A DNA stretch of 56,724 nt, taken from contig CAJTMA010000012.1 in NCBI GenBank assembly GCA_910577205.1, forward strand, positions 1-56,724, in the 5' to 3' direction. Shown here piece by piece: positions 16,584-26,381 of the stretch (position 1 is the stretch's first letter; every line of letters starts with the position of its first letter). Under the pieces are notes generated by a model that made no database searches, had not been told where the DNA came from, and worked only from the letters and a program-made list of their open reading frames with translations. Both the position numbers and the translations under genes were made by a program. The stretch is from an uncultured Alphaproteobacteria bacterium. GTDB lineage: Bacteria > Pseudomonadota > Alphaproteobacteria > RF32 > CAG-239.

Positions 16584-17357
16584 TTATTCTCCGATATTCA
16601 GAAAAGATTTTATCACTTGCGCAAACAAATACGGCTGTTCCAAGAAAGAATAATGCCCCGCGCCGGAAAATACGACCAAGCCCGAACCTTTTATCATTTT
16701 TTCCATTTTTTGACCATCAGATAAAGGCGTGGCGGTGTCCTTATCTCCCCAGATTAACAATGTTTCGGCTTTAATTCCCGGCAGCAAAGGTTCCAAATCC
16801 TCATTAACGGCTTTAACCAGACAACCGCGCATAACCGGGGAAGCGGCCGCATAATCGGCAGAACCGAATTTCTTTTGCAGACGGTTTAATGCGCCAGGAT
16901 AAAGCGCTGAAATCAAGCGACTTTTTAAAACAGCTTTGCCGAGCTTATACAATTTGACCCGCAATTTATAGCCCAAAGAGCGGCGCGGCATGATTCCGGC
17001 AGCATCAACCAAAATATTTTTTTCAATAGTAAAAGGCAAATCAGGACGATTGGAAAGCTTGATAATTATTCGTCCGCCGTAAGAATGCCCTAACAGTATC
17101 ACCTTATCGGCATTAAACTGCCGCAAAAATTCAACCACAAAATCTGCATAATCGTCAACACTCCAGACTTCGGGCGGTTCATCACTGCCGCCGAAACCGG
17201 GCAGATTGGGGGCAACAACATGATATTTGTGGGCAAGGACCGGGATTATCCCCTCAAAAAGTTCGGCTTTTGCGCCCCAGCCGTGGAGCAGGCAAACCAA
17301 ATCGCCCTTCCCTGCGTCAAGATAATTGATATTTAATCCGTTAATTGTTGTTTGCAC
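16584..17357 (-). CDS. Alpha/beta hydrolase
   Basis: 257 residues, no signal peptide. Fold markers: HGWGAKAELF oxyanion-hole region, LPGFGGSD, nucleophile elbow GHSYGG, an acid in LLIWGDKDTATPL, and the catalytic His in GAGHYSFLEQP. The substrate cannot be inferred. It precedes murF by one base and faces ddl divergently across about 100 bases, so a link to cell-wall precursor metabolism is suggested by context only. Confidence 0.88.
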   Translation of the reverse strand: MQTTINGLNINYLDAGKGDLVCLLHGWGAKAELFEGIIPVLAHKYHVVAPNLPGFGGSDEPPEVWSVDDYADFVVEFLRQFNADKVILLGHSYGGRIIIKLSNRPDLPFTIEKNILVDAAGIMPRRSLGYKLRVKLYKLGKAVLKSRLISALYPGALNRLQKKFGSADYAAASPVMRGCLVKAVNEDLEPLLPGIKAETLLIWGDKDTATPLSDGQKMEKMIKGSGLVVFSGAGHYSFLEQPYLFAQVIKSFLNIGE

Positions 17358-17461
17358 TGTGCTGAATCTTTACTGTATGTTAATCAGAATCGTTGTAGTT
17401 TCCTGTTTATATTGATAGCTTTTTTATCTTAAATAAACCTTAAAAAGGAAGACTTAAAATC

Positions 17462-18655
17462 ATGAAGACTAAAGTGGCGGTTATATTCGGCGGCAAAAGC
17501 ACCGAGCATGAGATTTCCATTATTTCAGCTGTTCAGGCCATGAACAATATGGATGAAGACAAATATGAAATTATTCCGCTGTATCTGACGAAAGACAATG
17601 CCTTTTATACCGGAGAGGCTTTGCGCAAAATGGATAATTTCCGCAATATTAAAACTTTATTGCCCAAATGCCAGCGCGTGATTTTGGTTAATGAGGAATT
17701 TAAAAATTATGTCGTCAGATATCCTTCCAAATTGTTCGGCAAAAATGTTATCAGCGAAATTGACGTTGCTTTGCCTGTCGTTCATGGCACAAATGTGGAA
17801 GACGGCACGCTGCAAGGCTATCTCAAAACCCTGAATATTCCATTTGCCGGCTGTGACGTATTTGCCTCCGGCCTGGGCATGGATAAATATGCCATGAAAA
17901 TCATGCTGAAGGAAGCCGGATTTCCGGTGTTGGACTGCTGCCGCTTTAATGCCCATGATTTTCAAGAGCCGGAAAATGTTGTTGCGACCACAGAAAAGAA
18001 ATTTGCTTATCCGGTTATTGTGAAACCGGTTAATCTCGGTTCAAGTATCGGCATTTCCCGCGCGGATAACAGAGATGGTCTGGATAAAGCTTTAGAAACC
18101 GCTTTTACTTTTGCCGATAAAGTATTGGTTGAACCGGCAATTACCGAACTGAAAGAAATTAACTGTGCCGTTTTAGGCGATAGTGACGAAGCTGTCGCTT
18201 CCGAATGCGAAGAACCGCTGAATGCGCATGACATTTTAAGTTTTCAAGACAAATATATGAGCGGCGGCGCGAAATCCGGCGGTTCTAAAGGAATGCAGAG
18301 CCTGCAGCGCAAAATTCCCGCAGATATTCCCCCAGAAACCAAAAAAGAAATTCAGGAAATGGCCGTCAAAGCTTTTCAATATCTGGACTGCAACGGCGTA
18401 TCCCGCATTGACTTTATGATTGATAAAGCTACCGGAAAAATCTATTTCAATGAAATAAACACTATTCCCGGCTCTTTGTCTTTTTATCTGTGGGAGCCGG
18501 TCGGTATTAAATATAAAGAGCTGCTTGACAAACTGATTAAGCTTGCATTGAAACGCCAGCGCCGGGAAAATGACATTGTCTATTCTTTTGACAGCAATGT
18601 GTTGGCGCAAGCCGGCAGTTTCGGTGCTAAAGGCTGCAAAGGAAGCAAGCTGTAA
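17462..18655 (+). CDS. ddl: D-alanine-D-alanine ligase
   Basis: 397 residues, cytoplasmic. It makes D-Ala-D-Ala, the substrate of the MurF encoded divergently. ATP-grasp markers: VIFGGKSTEHEISIISA at the start, PVVHGTNVEDGTLQGYL, VKPVNLGSSIGIS, and C-terminal FNEINTIPGSLSFYLWEP. The SFYLWEP ending and a tail like NVLAQAGSFGAKGCKGSK are features I associate with Lachnospiraceae-type ligases rather than proteobacterial DdlA/DdlB, which supports horizontal origin of the cluster. AAGGAAG ribosome site. The variant Tyr/Phe position that separates D-Ala from D-lactate ligases was not resolved by eye. Confidence 0.93.
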   Translation: MKTKVAVIFGGKSTEHEISIISAVQAMNNMDEDKYEIIPLYLTKDNAFYTGEALRKMDNFRNIKTLLPKCQRVILVNEEFKNYVVRYPSKLFGKNVISEIDVALPVVHGTNVEDGTLQGYLKTLNIPFAGCDVFASGLGMDKYAMKIMLKEAGFPVLDCCRFNAHDFQEPENVVATTEKKFAYPVIVKPVNLGSSIGISRADNRDGLDKALETAFTFADKVLVEPAITELKEINCAVLGDSDEAVASECEEPLNAHDILSFQDKYMSGGAKSGGSKGMQSLQRKIPADIPPETKKEIQEMAVKAFQYLDCNGVSRIDFMIDKATGKIYFNEINTIPGSLSFYLWEPVGIKYKELLDKLIKLALKRQRRENDIVYSFDSNVLAQAGSFGAKGCKGSKL

Positions 18656-18669
18656 CCGACTTTGTTCTC

Positions 18670-18697
18670 TTGATAATCCTCTTCTCATGATTATATA
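18670..18697 (+). promoter_or_regulatory. Sigma70-type promoter for the MscS gene
   Basis: TTGATA (18670-18675), 16-base spacer, TATATA (18692-18697), about 31 bases before the start codon. Confidence 0.5.
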
Positions 18698-18728
18698 GCG
18701 GAGAGGTTTAAAAACAGGAGGACAAGAT

Positions 18729-21065
18729 ATGCGGCACTTTATTCTGAGTTTATTTTTGGCTTTTTCATTTGCAGGAATTGCCTCCGCACAAGATGCCACT
18801 CATGTCCCGGTAGAAAAAGAAGTACGCCCGTTTGATTTTGTTCAGGCTGACAAAGACTTGAACAAAATGGAAAAGCTGCTGTCCTCCGGCAAAGTTTCAG
18901 CCAAAGAAACCGGCGCATACTTGAAACAGCTCGGCGAGCTTCAATCGGCTATCACTCAGGCTAAAACCCAATACAACGAAAATCTGGACATTGCCCAGAA
19001 AAAAATTAACGCGTTAGGCGCAGCCCCAGGCGAAGGGGAAAAAGAACCTGCGGATATTGCCAAACAACGCAAAGAATTTACGGCTCAGGCAGACAACATT
19101 AAATCAATGATTGCCAAAGCCGATCTGGCTAATGCCAAAATCGAAGAAATCAACGGCCTTATTCTTAAAATCCGCAACAAAGAACTGCTGAACAATATTC
19201 TGACAAAACAGAGTTCAATTTTGCATCCTCAGGAATTCTGGGATTCATTAGTCAGTTTTTGGAGCTTTTTGTATGAATTGGCAACTTCTCCGCTCAGCTG
19301 GTATCAGAACTTGAGCGAAGCCGACAAGACCATTGTCAAAAACAATGTCCTTTCGGTTGCGGCAATTATGCTGATGGCTTTATTTCTGGCTGTCTGGCTT
19401 AACCGTTACATCAAAAAATGGTTTGGGTACCACCAAAACATTGAACGTCCGGATTACAGCCAGAAAGTGCGGGCTGCCGGCTGGGTGCTGGCGGCCAGGG
19501 GCGCAATTCCGGCTGCAGTTTTCGGCGCTTTTCTGATTTGGCTGAAAAACACTGAAATTATCAGCAGCAGTTCTTTCGGACTGTTTTTGAAAAATGCGGC
19601 TTGGTATCTGTTATACTATTATCTGATTAAAGCAATTGTTCGGGTGGTGTTCACACCGCGCAATTCTAAGTGGCGGATTATCGAAGTCGGTGATGACAAA
19701 GCCATTTCAGTCAGCAGAGCTTTGATTTTTTCTGCCGCGGCCATCTGTACGGTTTCTTTTTTCCAGAGTCTGGCAACAGAAATGAATTATAATACGGCCA
19801 TTGTCTATGCCTTAAAGATTTTTGCCAATGCCGTGAAAGCTTTCTGTATTGTGCTGGTGACACTAAAGTTGATGTATGACAATAAAGAACTGAGCGACGA
19901 ACAACTCAAAGACGATACGCAGGAAGTTGGCGATTTGAGCGTATCAACCAAAGCCAGCCTGATTATCAGCGGTTTGATTATTCTGGCATTCAGTTTGTCT
20001 TTATTCGGCTACATCCGTTTGTCTGAGTTTATTATTGACCGGTTTATTATTTCGGCAGTAATCATTGGCGTCTTTTACATCATTGACAACCTGCTGCGCG
20101 TGATTTTCCACCAAATTCTGCGTTTTAAGTTTTGGATACGCACTTTGAAAATTGACCGTCGGACGCTGGTTAAATCCGAATTTTGGTTTGGGCTGCTGCT
20201 CACTCCCGTCATGTGGATTTTGGCCGGGCTGGCACTGTTAGCTTTGTGGGGCGTGTCAGTGGATATTTTGCTGCGCAATGTCAAAAACTTTCTGGTCGGG
20301 TTTAATTTTGGCGGCGTTCACGTGTCCATAACTTCAATTTTATTAGGAATTTTTACATTTATTGTTTCACTATTCCTATTTAAATTGTTAAAAGGCAGTT
20401 TCCAAAATGGCAAGCTCAGCAAAATTGATATGGATGAGGGTGTCCGCAATTCAGTCATTACCAGTATCGGATTTATCGGGTTTGTCTTTTCGCTTATTCT
20501 CGGTATTGCGGTTATGGGCGGCAGCTTTGACAGCATAGCCATCATCGCGGGTGCTTTATCTTTTGGTGCCGGTTTGGGTTTGCAAAACATGGTAAGCAAC
20601 CTGGTGGCGGGTTTGACGATTTTATTTGAACGTCCGGTTAAGCTCGGCGACTGGGTTGTTATTAACGGTCAGGAAGGGATTGTTAAACAAATCAATATGC
20701 GGTCGACCACTCTCGAAACCGGAAACAAAGCCAGCATTATTATTCCTAACTCGGATATCTTGTCCAAGAGCCTGATAAACATGACTTATGCCAACCGTAT
20801 GGGACGAGTGGATATTTCGGTCGGGGTCGGCTATGACAGTGATATTGAACTGGTGAAGAAAACCCTGTTGGATATTGCCGCTGCAAATCCAAACGTCTTG
20901 GAAAATCCGGCGCCGACAGTTTCTTTCAACACCTTGGGGAATACAAGCCTCGGCGTTCAGTTACAGTGCTATACGGCCAATGTTTATAACAAAGGCAGCA
21001 TTGCAACCAATGTCAGAGAAGAAATTATCAAGAGATTCCGCGAATTGGATATTAAAATTTCATAA
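18729..21065 (+). CDS. Large MscS-family mechanosensitive channel
   Basis: 778 residues. A signal peptide (cleavage near ASA-Q) is followed by a periplasmic coiled-coil region to about residue 160, then roughly ten membrane helices, and near the C-terminus the MscS pore helix and beta domain: FGAGLGLQNMVSNLVAGL, ERPVKLGDWVVINGQEGIV, and STTLETGNKASIIIPNSD. It would open under membrane tension to release solutes during osmotic downshock. The architecture is like MscK/YbiO or DUF3772-type channels. AGGAGG ribosome site. Own promoter upstream; the opgGH glucan genes in the window serve the same osmotic stress. Confidence 0.92.
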   Translation: MRHFILSLFLAFSFAGIASAQDATHVPVEKEVRPFDFVQADKDLNKMEKLLSSGKVSAKETGAYLKQLGELQSAITQAKTQYNENLDIAQKKINALGAAPGEGEKEPADIAKQRKEFTAQADNIKSMIAKADLANAKIEEINGLILKIRNKELLNNILTKQSSILHPQEFWDSLVSFWSFLYELATSPLSWYQNLSEADKTIVKNNVLSVAAIMLMALFLAVWLNRYIKKWFGYHQNIERPDYSQKVRAAGWVLAARGAIPAAVFGAFLIWLKNTEIISSSSFGLFLKNAAWYLLYYYLIKAIVRVVFTPRNSKWRIIEVGDDKAISVSRALIFSAAAICTVSFFQSLATEMNYNTAIVYALKIFANAVKAFCIVLVTLKLMYDNKELSDEQLKDDTQEVGDLSVSTKASLIISGLIILAFSLSLFGYIRLSEFIIDRFIISAVIIGVFYIIDNLLRVIFHQILRFKFWIRTLKIDRRTLVKSEFWFGLLLTPVMWILAGLALLALWGVSVDILLRNVKNFLVGFNFGGVHVSITSILLGIFTFIVSLFLFKLLKGSFQNGKLSKIDMDEGVRNSVITSIGFIGFVFSLILGIAVMGGSFDSIAIIAGALSFGAGLGLQNMVSNLVAGLTILFERPVKLGDWVVINGQEGIVKQINMRSTTLETGNKASIIIPNSDILSKSLINMTYANRMGRVDISVGVGYDSDIELVKKTLLDIAAANPNVLENPAPTVSFNTLGNTSLGVQLQCYTANVYNKGSIATNVREEIIKRFRELDIKIS

Positions 21066-21165
21066 TATTTATAAATGAAAGTAATTAAATAGTAATAATT
21101 GTAAGATATATTATAAAAAAATGTATCAAACCAACGCTTAAGCGTAAAAAAATCTTTGCCGGGAA

Positions 21166-21193
21166 TTGACATCAGGCACGGGATTGTTATAAT
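21166..21193 (+). promoter_or_regulatory. Near-consensus sigma70 promoter
   Basis: Perfect TTGACA (21166-21171), 16-base spacer, perfect TATAAT (21188-21193), 42 bases before the start of the CBS/DUF21 protein. The 12-bp palindrome ACGCTTAAGCGT (21134-21145) just upstream may be the end hairpin of the MscS transcript or an operator. Confidence 0.7.
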
Positions 21194-21235
21194 AACGCTT
21201 GAGAATAATTACATAAGGTCATAATTTTTAATATC

Positions 21236-22570
21236 ATGATGTACGCAGTCAACTTAGCATTAGTTTTGTTTTTAGTGTTTGCTAATGCTTTCTTTGTCGT
21301 TTCAGAATTTGCTATTGTTAAAATCAGAAGAACTAAACTTGAAGAACTGGCTCACACCGGAAAATCGCAGGCGAAAATCGCCCTGAAAATTACCGAACAC
21401 CTGAATACATACCTCAGCGCTATCCAGCTGGGTATTACCCTTGCCTCTCTGGGCTTGGGCTGGATTGGCGAACCCGCGGTTTCCCGCTTGCTGGAAATGT
21501 GGTTTGCCGACTTCTTCAACGGAAACACCATTTTGCTGCATTCGGTCAGCTTCGGTGTGGCTTTTGCGTTTATTACGCTGCTTCACGTTGTTTTGGGCGA
21601 ACTTGTGCCAAAGTCTTTGGCTATTCAGCACACTGAAAAATATGTATTGTCCGTTGCCCGGCCGCTGTACCTGTTTAACAAAGTTTTTGCGCCGTTCATC
21701 TGGGTTTTTGATCATGTCACCAATGGCATTCTGCGCCTGATGGGCACGCGCGTTTCAAATGAAAATGATGATGCCCACTCCGAAGAAGAAATCAAACTTA
21801 TTATTGATGCTTCACAAAAAGACGGCGTTATCGATGATACGGAAGGCGAAATCATTCAGAACGCGATTGATTTCTCGGAGATTTATGCCCACGAAATTAT
21901 GATTCCGCGGCAGGATATGAAATGTTTGTACCTGGATGATTCTTATGAAGAAATCATGGAGTTAGTCAGAGCCAACAAGCACACCCGTTATCCATTGTGT
22001 AAGGATGACAAAGATTGTGTTGTCGGCATGATTCACATCCGCGACCTGCTGGAACACTGGGAAGAAATGCATGATAAAGATATTTTGAGCAAAATCTCCC
22101 GAAATATTTTGTTTGTTCCCGAGAACAAATCTATTTCTGAAATTCTGCACCTGATGATGGCTAAGCGCATCCATATTGCCATCGTGGTGGACGAATACGG
22201 CGGAACTGCAGGTATGCTGTCAATGGAAGACATTTTGGAAGAACTGGTCGGCGACATTATGGATGAGCATGATGATATGGAAGAAGAGCCGATGAAAATC
22301 CTCAGCGAAAATGTCTGCCAGTTCGACGGAACGTATTTAATTGAAGATGCATACGAATGCATGAAACTGCCGGAAATTGAATATGAAGAAAGTACTATCG
22401 GCGGCTATGTTTTCGGACTGTTGGGCAGAGAACCCAAGGTCAGCGATAGGGTCGAGGACGATTACTGCATTTATGAAGTTATCGGCGTGGACAATATGCG
22501 TATTACAAAAGTCAAAGCGCAGGTTAAGAGCCACAACTCCGACGAAAATGCCGATGAAGAAAGCGCATAA
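21236..22570 (+). CDS. Hemolysin/CorC-type protein: DUF21 membrane domain, CBS pair, transporter-associated domain
   Basis: 444 residues. DUF21/CNNM membrane domain with about four helices at the N-terminus (FFVVSEFAIVKIRRTKLEEL; LGLGWIGEPA; ELVPKSLAI), then two CBS domains (IMIPRQDMKCLY; DEYGGTAGMLSMEDILEELVGDI), and a C-terminal CorC_HlyC domain (GGYVFGLLGREPKVSDRV). Members are linked to Mg2+/Co2+ efflux; hemolysin is an old name. ATG at 21236 or 21239; no clear ribosome site, so the choice is open. Strong promoter upstream and strong terminator downstream make it a single-gene unit. Confidence 0.92.
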   Translation: MMYAVNLALVLFLVFANAFFVVSEFAIVKIRRTKLEELAHTGKSQAKIALKITEHLNTYLSAIQLGITLASLGLGWIGEPAVSRLLEMWFADFFNGNTILLHSVSFGVAFAFITLLHVVLGELVPKSLAIQHTEKYVLSVARPLYLFNKVFAPFIWVFDHVTNGILRLMGTRVSNENDDAHSEEEIKLIIDASQKDGVIDDTEGEIIQNAIDFSEIYAHEIMIPRQDMKCLYLDDSYEEIMELVRANKHTRYPLCKDDKDCVVGMIHIRDLLEHWEEMHDKDILSKISRNILFVPENKSISEILHLMMAKRIHIAIVVDEYGGTAGMLSMEDILEELVGDIMDEHDDMEEEPMKILSENVCQFDGTYLIEDAYECMKLPEIEYEESTIGGYVFGLLGREPKVSDRVEDDYCIYEVIGVDNMRITKVKAQVKSHNSDENADEESA

Positions 22571-22573
22571 AGC

Positions 22574-22599
22574 AAAGCCCTCCAAGCGGAGGGCTTTTT
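22574..22599 (+). terminator. Intrinsic terminator
   Basis: AAAGCCCTCC/GGAGGGCTTT stem with AAGC loop and T-run; A-run on the other side allows use by the convergent gene as well. Confidence 0.92.
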
Positions 22600-22618
22600 A
22601 TTTGAAGCCGGCACAAAA

Positions 22619-23197
22619 TTAAGCGCGACTGTCAGCCTCAATCATGATGCTGCGGTTATTGGTAGCGTATTCGGCAATTTCCAGAATACCGTAAAGAAGG
22701 ATATAAGCCCCCATCAAAGCGGTAATGGTAATTACGCCCAAAGCCGGATAAGTCAGAATCAGGAATGCAAAGACAATGCCCAAGATACCGGATGTCAAAG
22801 TCCAGCCCCAATTCATGCCGGCCTGTTTGAACTTATAAGAAACGACCAGTTGGATGACGCCAACGGCCAAGCACCACAAAGCAAAAATAATCGGCAGAGA
22901 AGCTGCTGTGACACCAAGGTTACCAACAAAAATAACACCAACTAAAATATCCAGTACGCCGACAAACATATCCCAGCCGGAGTCAAAGCGGAAAGATGCC
23001 GTAACATAACCGACGCCAAGGACAATAAAAGCAATACCAAGATAAAGAGCCAGAGCAACCATTGTCGCTACCGGATTAAACCACACATAGATACCCAGCG
23101 CGGCCATAATGACACCGGCGACCAAGTGCCAAATGCTAACCGGACGGGACTTATAAGCCCGCGCGGTATAATTTTGCGAAGATTTGAGTTCAGCCAT
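22619..23197 (-). CDS. HdeD-family membrane protein
   Basis: 192 residues with six predicted membrane helices arranged as three hairpin pairs, the DUF308/HdeD pattern (LVAGVIMAALGIYVWFNP; GVLDILVGVIFV; LTSGILGIVFAFLI). In E. coli HdeD contributes to acid resistance at high cell density; elsewhere the function is open. AGGAGG lies 6 nt before the ATG. Ends just beyond the shared terminator at 22574-22599. Confidence 0.9.
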   Translation of the reverse strand: MAELKSSQNYTARAYKSRPVSIWHLVAGVIMAALGIYVWFNPVATMVALALYLGIAFIVLGVGYVTASFRFDSGWDMFVGVLDILVGVIFVGNLGVTAASLPIIFALWCLAVGVIQLVVSYKFKQAGMNWGWTLTSGILGIVFAFLILTYPALGVITITALMGAYILLYGILEIAEYATNNRSIMIEADSRA

Positions 23198-23357
23198 AAT
23201 TTCCTCCTAATAAAATTACTTAAAGCCACATTCTGATATAATTGCTATTTTTGGATTTTCATCATAACAAAAAGGGCGTCAGGCAAGGCAGATTATGCTT
23301 GGCAAATGCTTGAAAAAAGATTATTCTGTCAGTGAAACATATTTTGAAGGAATAGCC

Positions 23358-24122
23358 ATGACAAAATCCCGCTTATTTAAAACTCTGTTGACTGTCTTGA
23401 TTCTGACTGCATTAGGCTGCGGCGGATATTATCTATACAGTTTTTACGTTTATACCCATGCAGACATAAGAAAAGCGGCACTTAACGGTTCAAGCAAACA
23501 GCTGGAAGCGATTATCGACCATGGCGGAGATGTCAATGCCGTTGATGAACAAGGGCGGCCGGTTTTATTTTTGGCGATGAGCGCCCCTGAAAACCGGGAA
23601 AATATTTTATTACTGATTAATAACGGCGCGGATACAAACAAACTATATAATCAGGTTTCGCCATTGACTATGGCGCTGGCAACCCTTGACGATGCTGAAA
23701 TCATCAAAGCGCTGCTGGCAAAAGGCAGCAATGTCAATTATTACGGGCTGGGCGGCAACACACCGCTTATGCTGGCAGCCGGACACCAGACCGACCCTAA
23801 GGTTATCAGAGAGCTGTTGGACTACGGCGCAAAAATTAATGCCGTTAATGATGACGGACAGACCGCGTTAATGTTTGCGGCGGTCAACAATCCTAATCCA
23901 GAGGTTTTAAAAACACTGCTTGAAGCAGGAGCGGCCGTAAATCTGGAAGACCAGAAAGGCAATACAGCTTTTATTCTGGCATCCCTTAAGCTGCGTGACA
24001 ACAGGTATCTGGATTTGCTGAGCGAATATGGCGCAGATATTTATCACAAAAACCGCGAAGGCAAAGATGCTTTGATGCTGGTGGAAGAAGTTTCCAAAGA
24101 AATTGATACCCTCACGGAATAG
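23358..24122 (+). CDS. Membrane-anchored ankyrin-repeat protein
   Basis: 254 residues from the ATG at 23358, which has GAAGGA 7 nt upstream; an upstream ATG at 23295 lacks a site. One N-terminal membrane helix (LLTVLILTALGCGGYYLYSF) or uncleaved signal is followed by about six ankyrin repeats (units with NGADTNK, KGSNVNY, NTPLMLAAG, YGAKINAVNDDGQTALMFAA, AGAAVNLEDQKGNTAFILAS). It is probably exposed in the periplasm and binds another protein. The following ArsR gene starts 39 bases downstream in the same direction. Confidence 0.88.
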   Translation: MTKSRLFKTLLTVLILTALGCGGYYLYSFYVYTHADIRKAALNGSSKQLEAIIDHGGDVNAVDEQGRPVLFLAMSAPENRENILLLINNGADTNKLYNQVSPLTMALATLDDAEIIKALLAKGSNVNYYGLGGNTPLMLAAGHQTDPKVIRELLDYGAKINAVNDDGQTALMFAAVNNPNPEVLKTLLEAGAAVNLEDQKGNTAFILASLKLRDNRYLDLLSEYGADIYHKNREGKDALMLVEEVSKEIDTLTE

Positions 24123-24160
24123 CTTATTTAAATATTGGCAGAATAATAAACGGAAAAAAT

Positions 24161-24520
24161 ATGGATAACCATCTGGCTTTACATCATCATGGTGAAGATT
24201 TTGATAAAATTCTGGCGGCAATGCCCGCAGAAGAAAGATTTGTTTTCGCCTCTGAAATCTTTCAGCAGCTTTGCGATCCGACCCGGCTGCGCATTTTGTG
24301 GCTGTTGGCACATAGCGAGCAATGCGTCAACAACATTTCGCTGGCTATTGATATGAGCGCTTCGGCCGTTTCTCATCACTTGCGGGTCTTGCGCCAAGCC
24401 GGACTGATTGTCAACCGCCGCGCCGGCAAAGAAATATACTACAAACTGGCAGATACCAGAACCGCAGCTCTCATCCATAAGATGATTGACGATGTGTTTG
24501 AAATCTCCTGCCCATTGTAA
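24161..24520 (+). CDS. ArsR/SmtB-family metal-sensing repressor
   Basis: 119 residues. Winged-helix core with LCDPTRLRILWLL, a recognition helix in MSASAVSHHLRVLRQAGLI, and a wing RRAGKEIYYKL. The N-terminus is His-rich (HLALHHHGED) and a Cys lies in the position before the recognition helix (EQCVNNIS), both plausible metal ligands. It lies tail to tail with the P1B ATPase gene, and the HMA/ATPase promoter at 26627-26677 carries an imperfect palindrome of the ArsR/SmtB kind, so it probably represses that operon until Zn/Cd/Pb binds. Metal identity is inference. Confidence 0.9.
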   Translation: MDNHLALHHHGEDFDKILAAMPAEERFVFASEIFQQLCDPTRLRILWLLAHSEQCVNNISLAIDMSASAVSHHLRVLRQAGLIVNRRAGKEIYYKLADTRTAALIHKMIDDVFEISCPL

Positions 24521-24527
24521 GAGGCTT

Positions 24528-26372
24528 TTATTTCTTTATTGATAAGGCGCGGAGAGAATTTAAGATAGCTATCACCGAAACGCCGACATCAGCAAAAACC
24601 GCTTCCCACATCGTTGCCATTCCCATAACCCCGAGAAGCAAAACTATAGCCTTAACTCCCAAGGCAAAGGCTATATTTTGCCGGACAATCCGCAACGTTT
24701 TCCGAGAAATGCGAACAGCCACGGCAATTTTAGACGGTTCATCGGTCATAATAACAATATCCGCGGCTTCTACAGCAGCATCAGAGCCAATACCTCCCAT
24801 GGCAATACCGATATCCGCACGTGCCAGAACCGGCGCGTCATTAATCCCGTCACCGACAAAAACCAACTTTCCTTGGCCGGACTTTTCAGCCAGCAGCTGT
24901 TCCATTTTTTCAACTTTTTGCGCGGGAAGCAGCTCACAATGGACCTCATCCAATCCCAATTCTTCAGCCACGGCCTGCCCTGCGGTTTTGTTGTCCCCGG
25001 TCAGCATCACAATTTGGCGCACAGCGGCGGCTTTCAATTCTTTCACAGCCTGAAGCGCATCGCTTTTAACCTCATCGGCAATCTGTATCCATCCGGAAAA
25101 CTTGCCGTCCACTGCCAAATTAAGAATAGTTCCGGGAAGTTTTCCTTTATATGCATCAGCTTTGATTTGTTCCATCAGCCGCGCATTACCGAGGCTGACC
25201 TCTATTCCGTTAACCCGGGCGGATACGCCGCGGCCGGGAAATTCTTTGAAATCAGCAATTTGGGAATTATCAATTTCTTTGCCATATGCCCGGCGGACAG
25301 ACTGCGAAACAGGGTGAGATGAATGCGCTCCGGCATAAGCCGCCAATTCAAGAACTTGTGGCGCAGGCAAGCCACAGCCCTCAACTTTAACGACGGAGAA
25401 ACTGCCCTTGGTTAAAGTTCCGGTTTTATCAAAGACAACAATTTCCGTTTCAGCCAAAGCCTGGAGGTAATTGCTGCCTTTAACCAAAATCCCTTGACGG
25501 GAAGCTGCACCAATGCCGCCGAAAAAGCTTAGCGGAACAGAAATAACCAAAGCACAGGGACAGGAGATTACTAAAAATGTTAAAGCCCGGTAAATCCAAT
25601 CACGAAAAGTTTCTCCGGCAAACAGTAATGGCGGTAAGAAAGCGATGGCAACGGCGGCAATCACGACAACGGGCGTATACCAACGGGCAAAACGGGTGAT
25701 AAAGCGTTCTACTTTGGCTTTTTGAGAAGAGGCATTTTCTACTAAATCAAGGATTTTTACGACTGTTGATTCTCCATACGTCCGGGACACAGCTACCTCA
25801 ATCACGCCGTTCAAATTTATGCAGCCACTAATAACTTCATCCCCCTCGCCAACTTCGCGCGGAAGAGATTCTCCGGTTATTGCCGAGGTATCTATCAAGG
25901 ATGTGCCGTCGGTAACCGTGCCGTCAAGCGGAATTTTTTCTCCCGGACGAATGACAATAACATCTCCGGCGATAACTTCTTCCGGGCTGGCTTTTATGAT
26001 TTTTCCGCCCTTTTTTATATTTGCATAATCCGGGCGGATATCCATTAACCCGGCAATGGATTTACGGGACTTGGCGACAGCATAAGACTGAAAATATTCG
26101 CCGACCTGATAAAAAAGCATTACCGCAACACCCTCGGCGTAATCCCCCAAGGCAAAAGCCCCTAAAGTGGCAACGCTCATCAGAAAATTTTCATCAAAAA
26201 CCTGGCCATGAAAAATATTACGCAAGGCTTTTTGAATAATTTCCAGCCCGACCAGCAAATAAGCTGCGGCAAACATTGCGAAGCGCATTTCCGGAAAATC
26301 CGGAACAAAGTAAGCCGCTATAAAAAGTATGGCAGCAATAATTATTTTTCTTAAACGACACTTCTGTTTCAT
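24528..26372 (-). CDS. P1B-type heavy-metal exporting ATPase (Zn/Cd/Pb type)
   Basis: 614 residues in the inner membrane. TGES at 166-169, the metal-site CPC at 271-273, phosphorylated Asp315 in DKTGTLTKG, a GDGINDAP hinge near the C-terminus, and about eight helices. The N-terminal HMA domain common in this family is absent; a separate HMA protein is encoded just upstream (26382-26600), which may supply it. CPC together with the linked ArsR regulator fits a ZntA/CadA-like exporter. AAGGAAA ribosome site; 9 bases after the HMA gene stop, same operon. Convergent with arsR, 7 bases apart. Confidence 0.93.
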   Translation of the reverse strand: MKQKCRLRKIIIAAILFIAAYFVPDFPEMRFAMFAAAYLLVGLEIIQKALRNIFHGQVFDENFLMSVATLGAFALGDYAEGVAVMLFYQVGEYFQSYAVAKSRKSIAGLMDIRPDYANIKKGGKIIKASPEEVIAGDVIVIRPGEKIPLDGTVTDGTSLIDTSAITGESLPREVGEGDEVISGCINLNGVIEVAVSRTYGESTVVKILDLVENASSQKAKVERFITRFARWYTPVVVIAAVAIAFLPPLLFAGETFRDWIYRALTFLVISCPCALVISVPLSFFGGIGAASRQGILVKGSNYLQALAETEIVVFDKTGTLTKGSFSVVKVEGCGLPAPQVLELAAYAGAHSSHPVSQSVRRAYGKEIDNSQIADFKEFPGRGVSARVNGIEVSLGNARLMEQIKADAYKGKLPGTILNLAVDGKFSGWIQIADEVKSDALQAVKELKAAAVRQIVMLTGDNKTAGQAVAEELGLDEVHCELLPAQKVEKMEQLLAEKSGQGKLVFVGDGINDAPVLARADIGIAMGGIGSDAAVEAADIVIMTDEPSKIAVAVRISRKTLRIVRQNIAFALGVKAIVLLLGVMGMATMWEAVFADVGVSVIAILNSLRALSIKK

Positions 26373-26381
26373 GAGGTTTCC

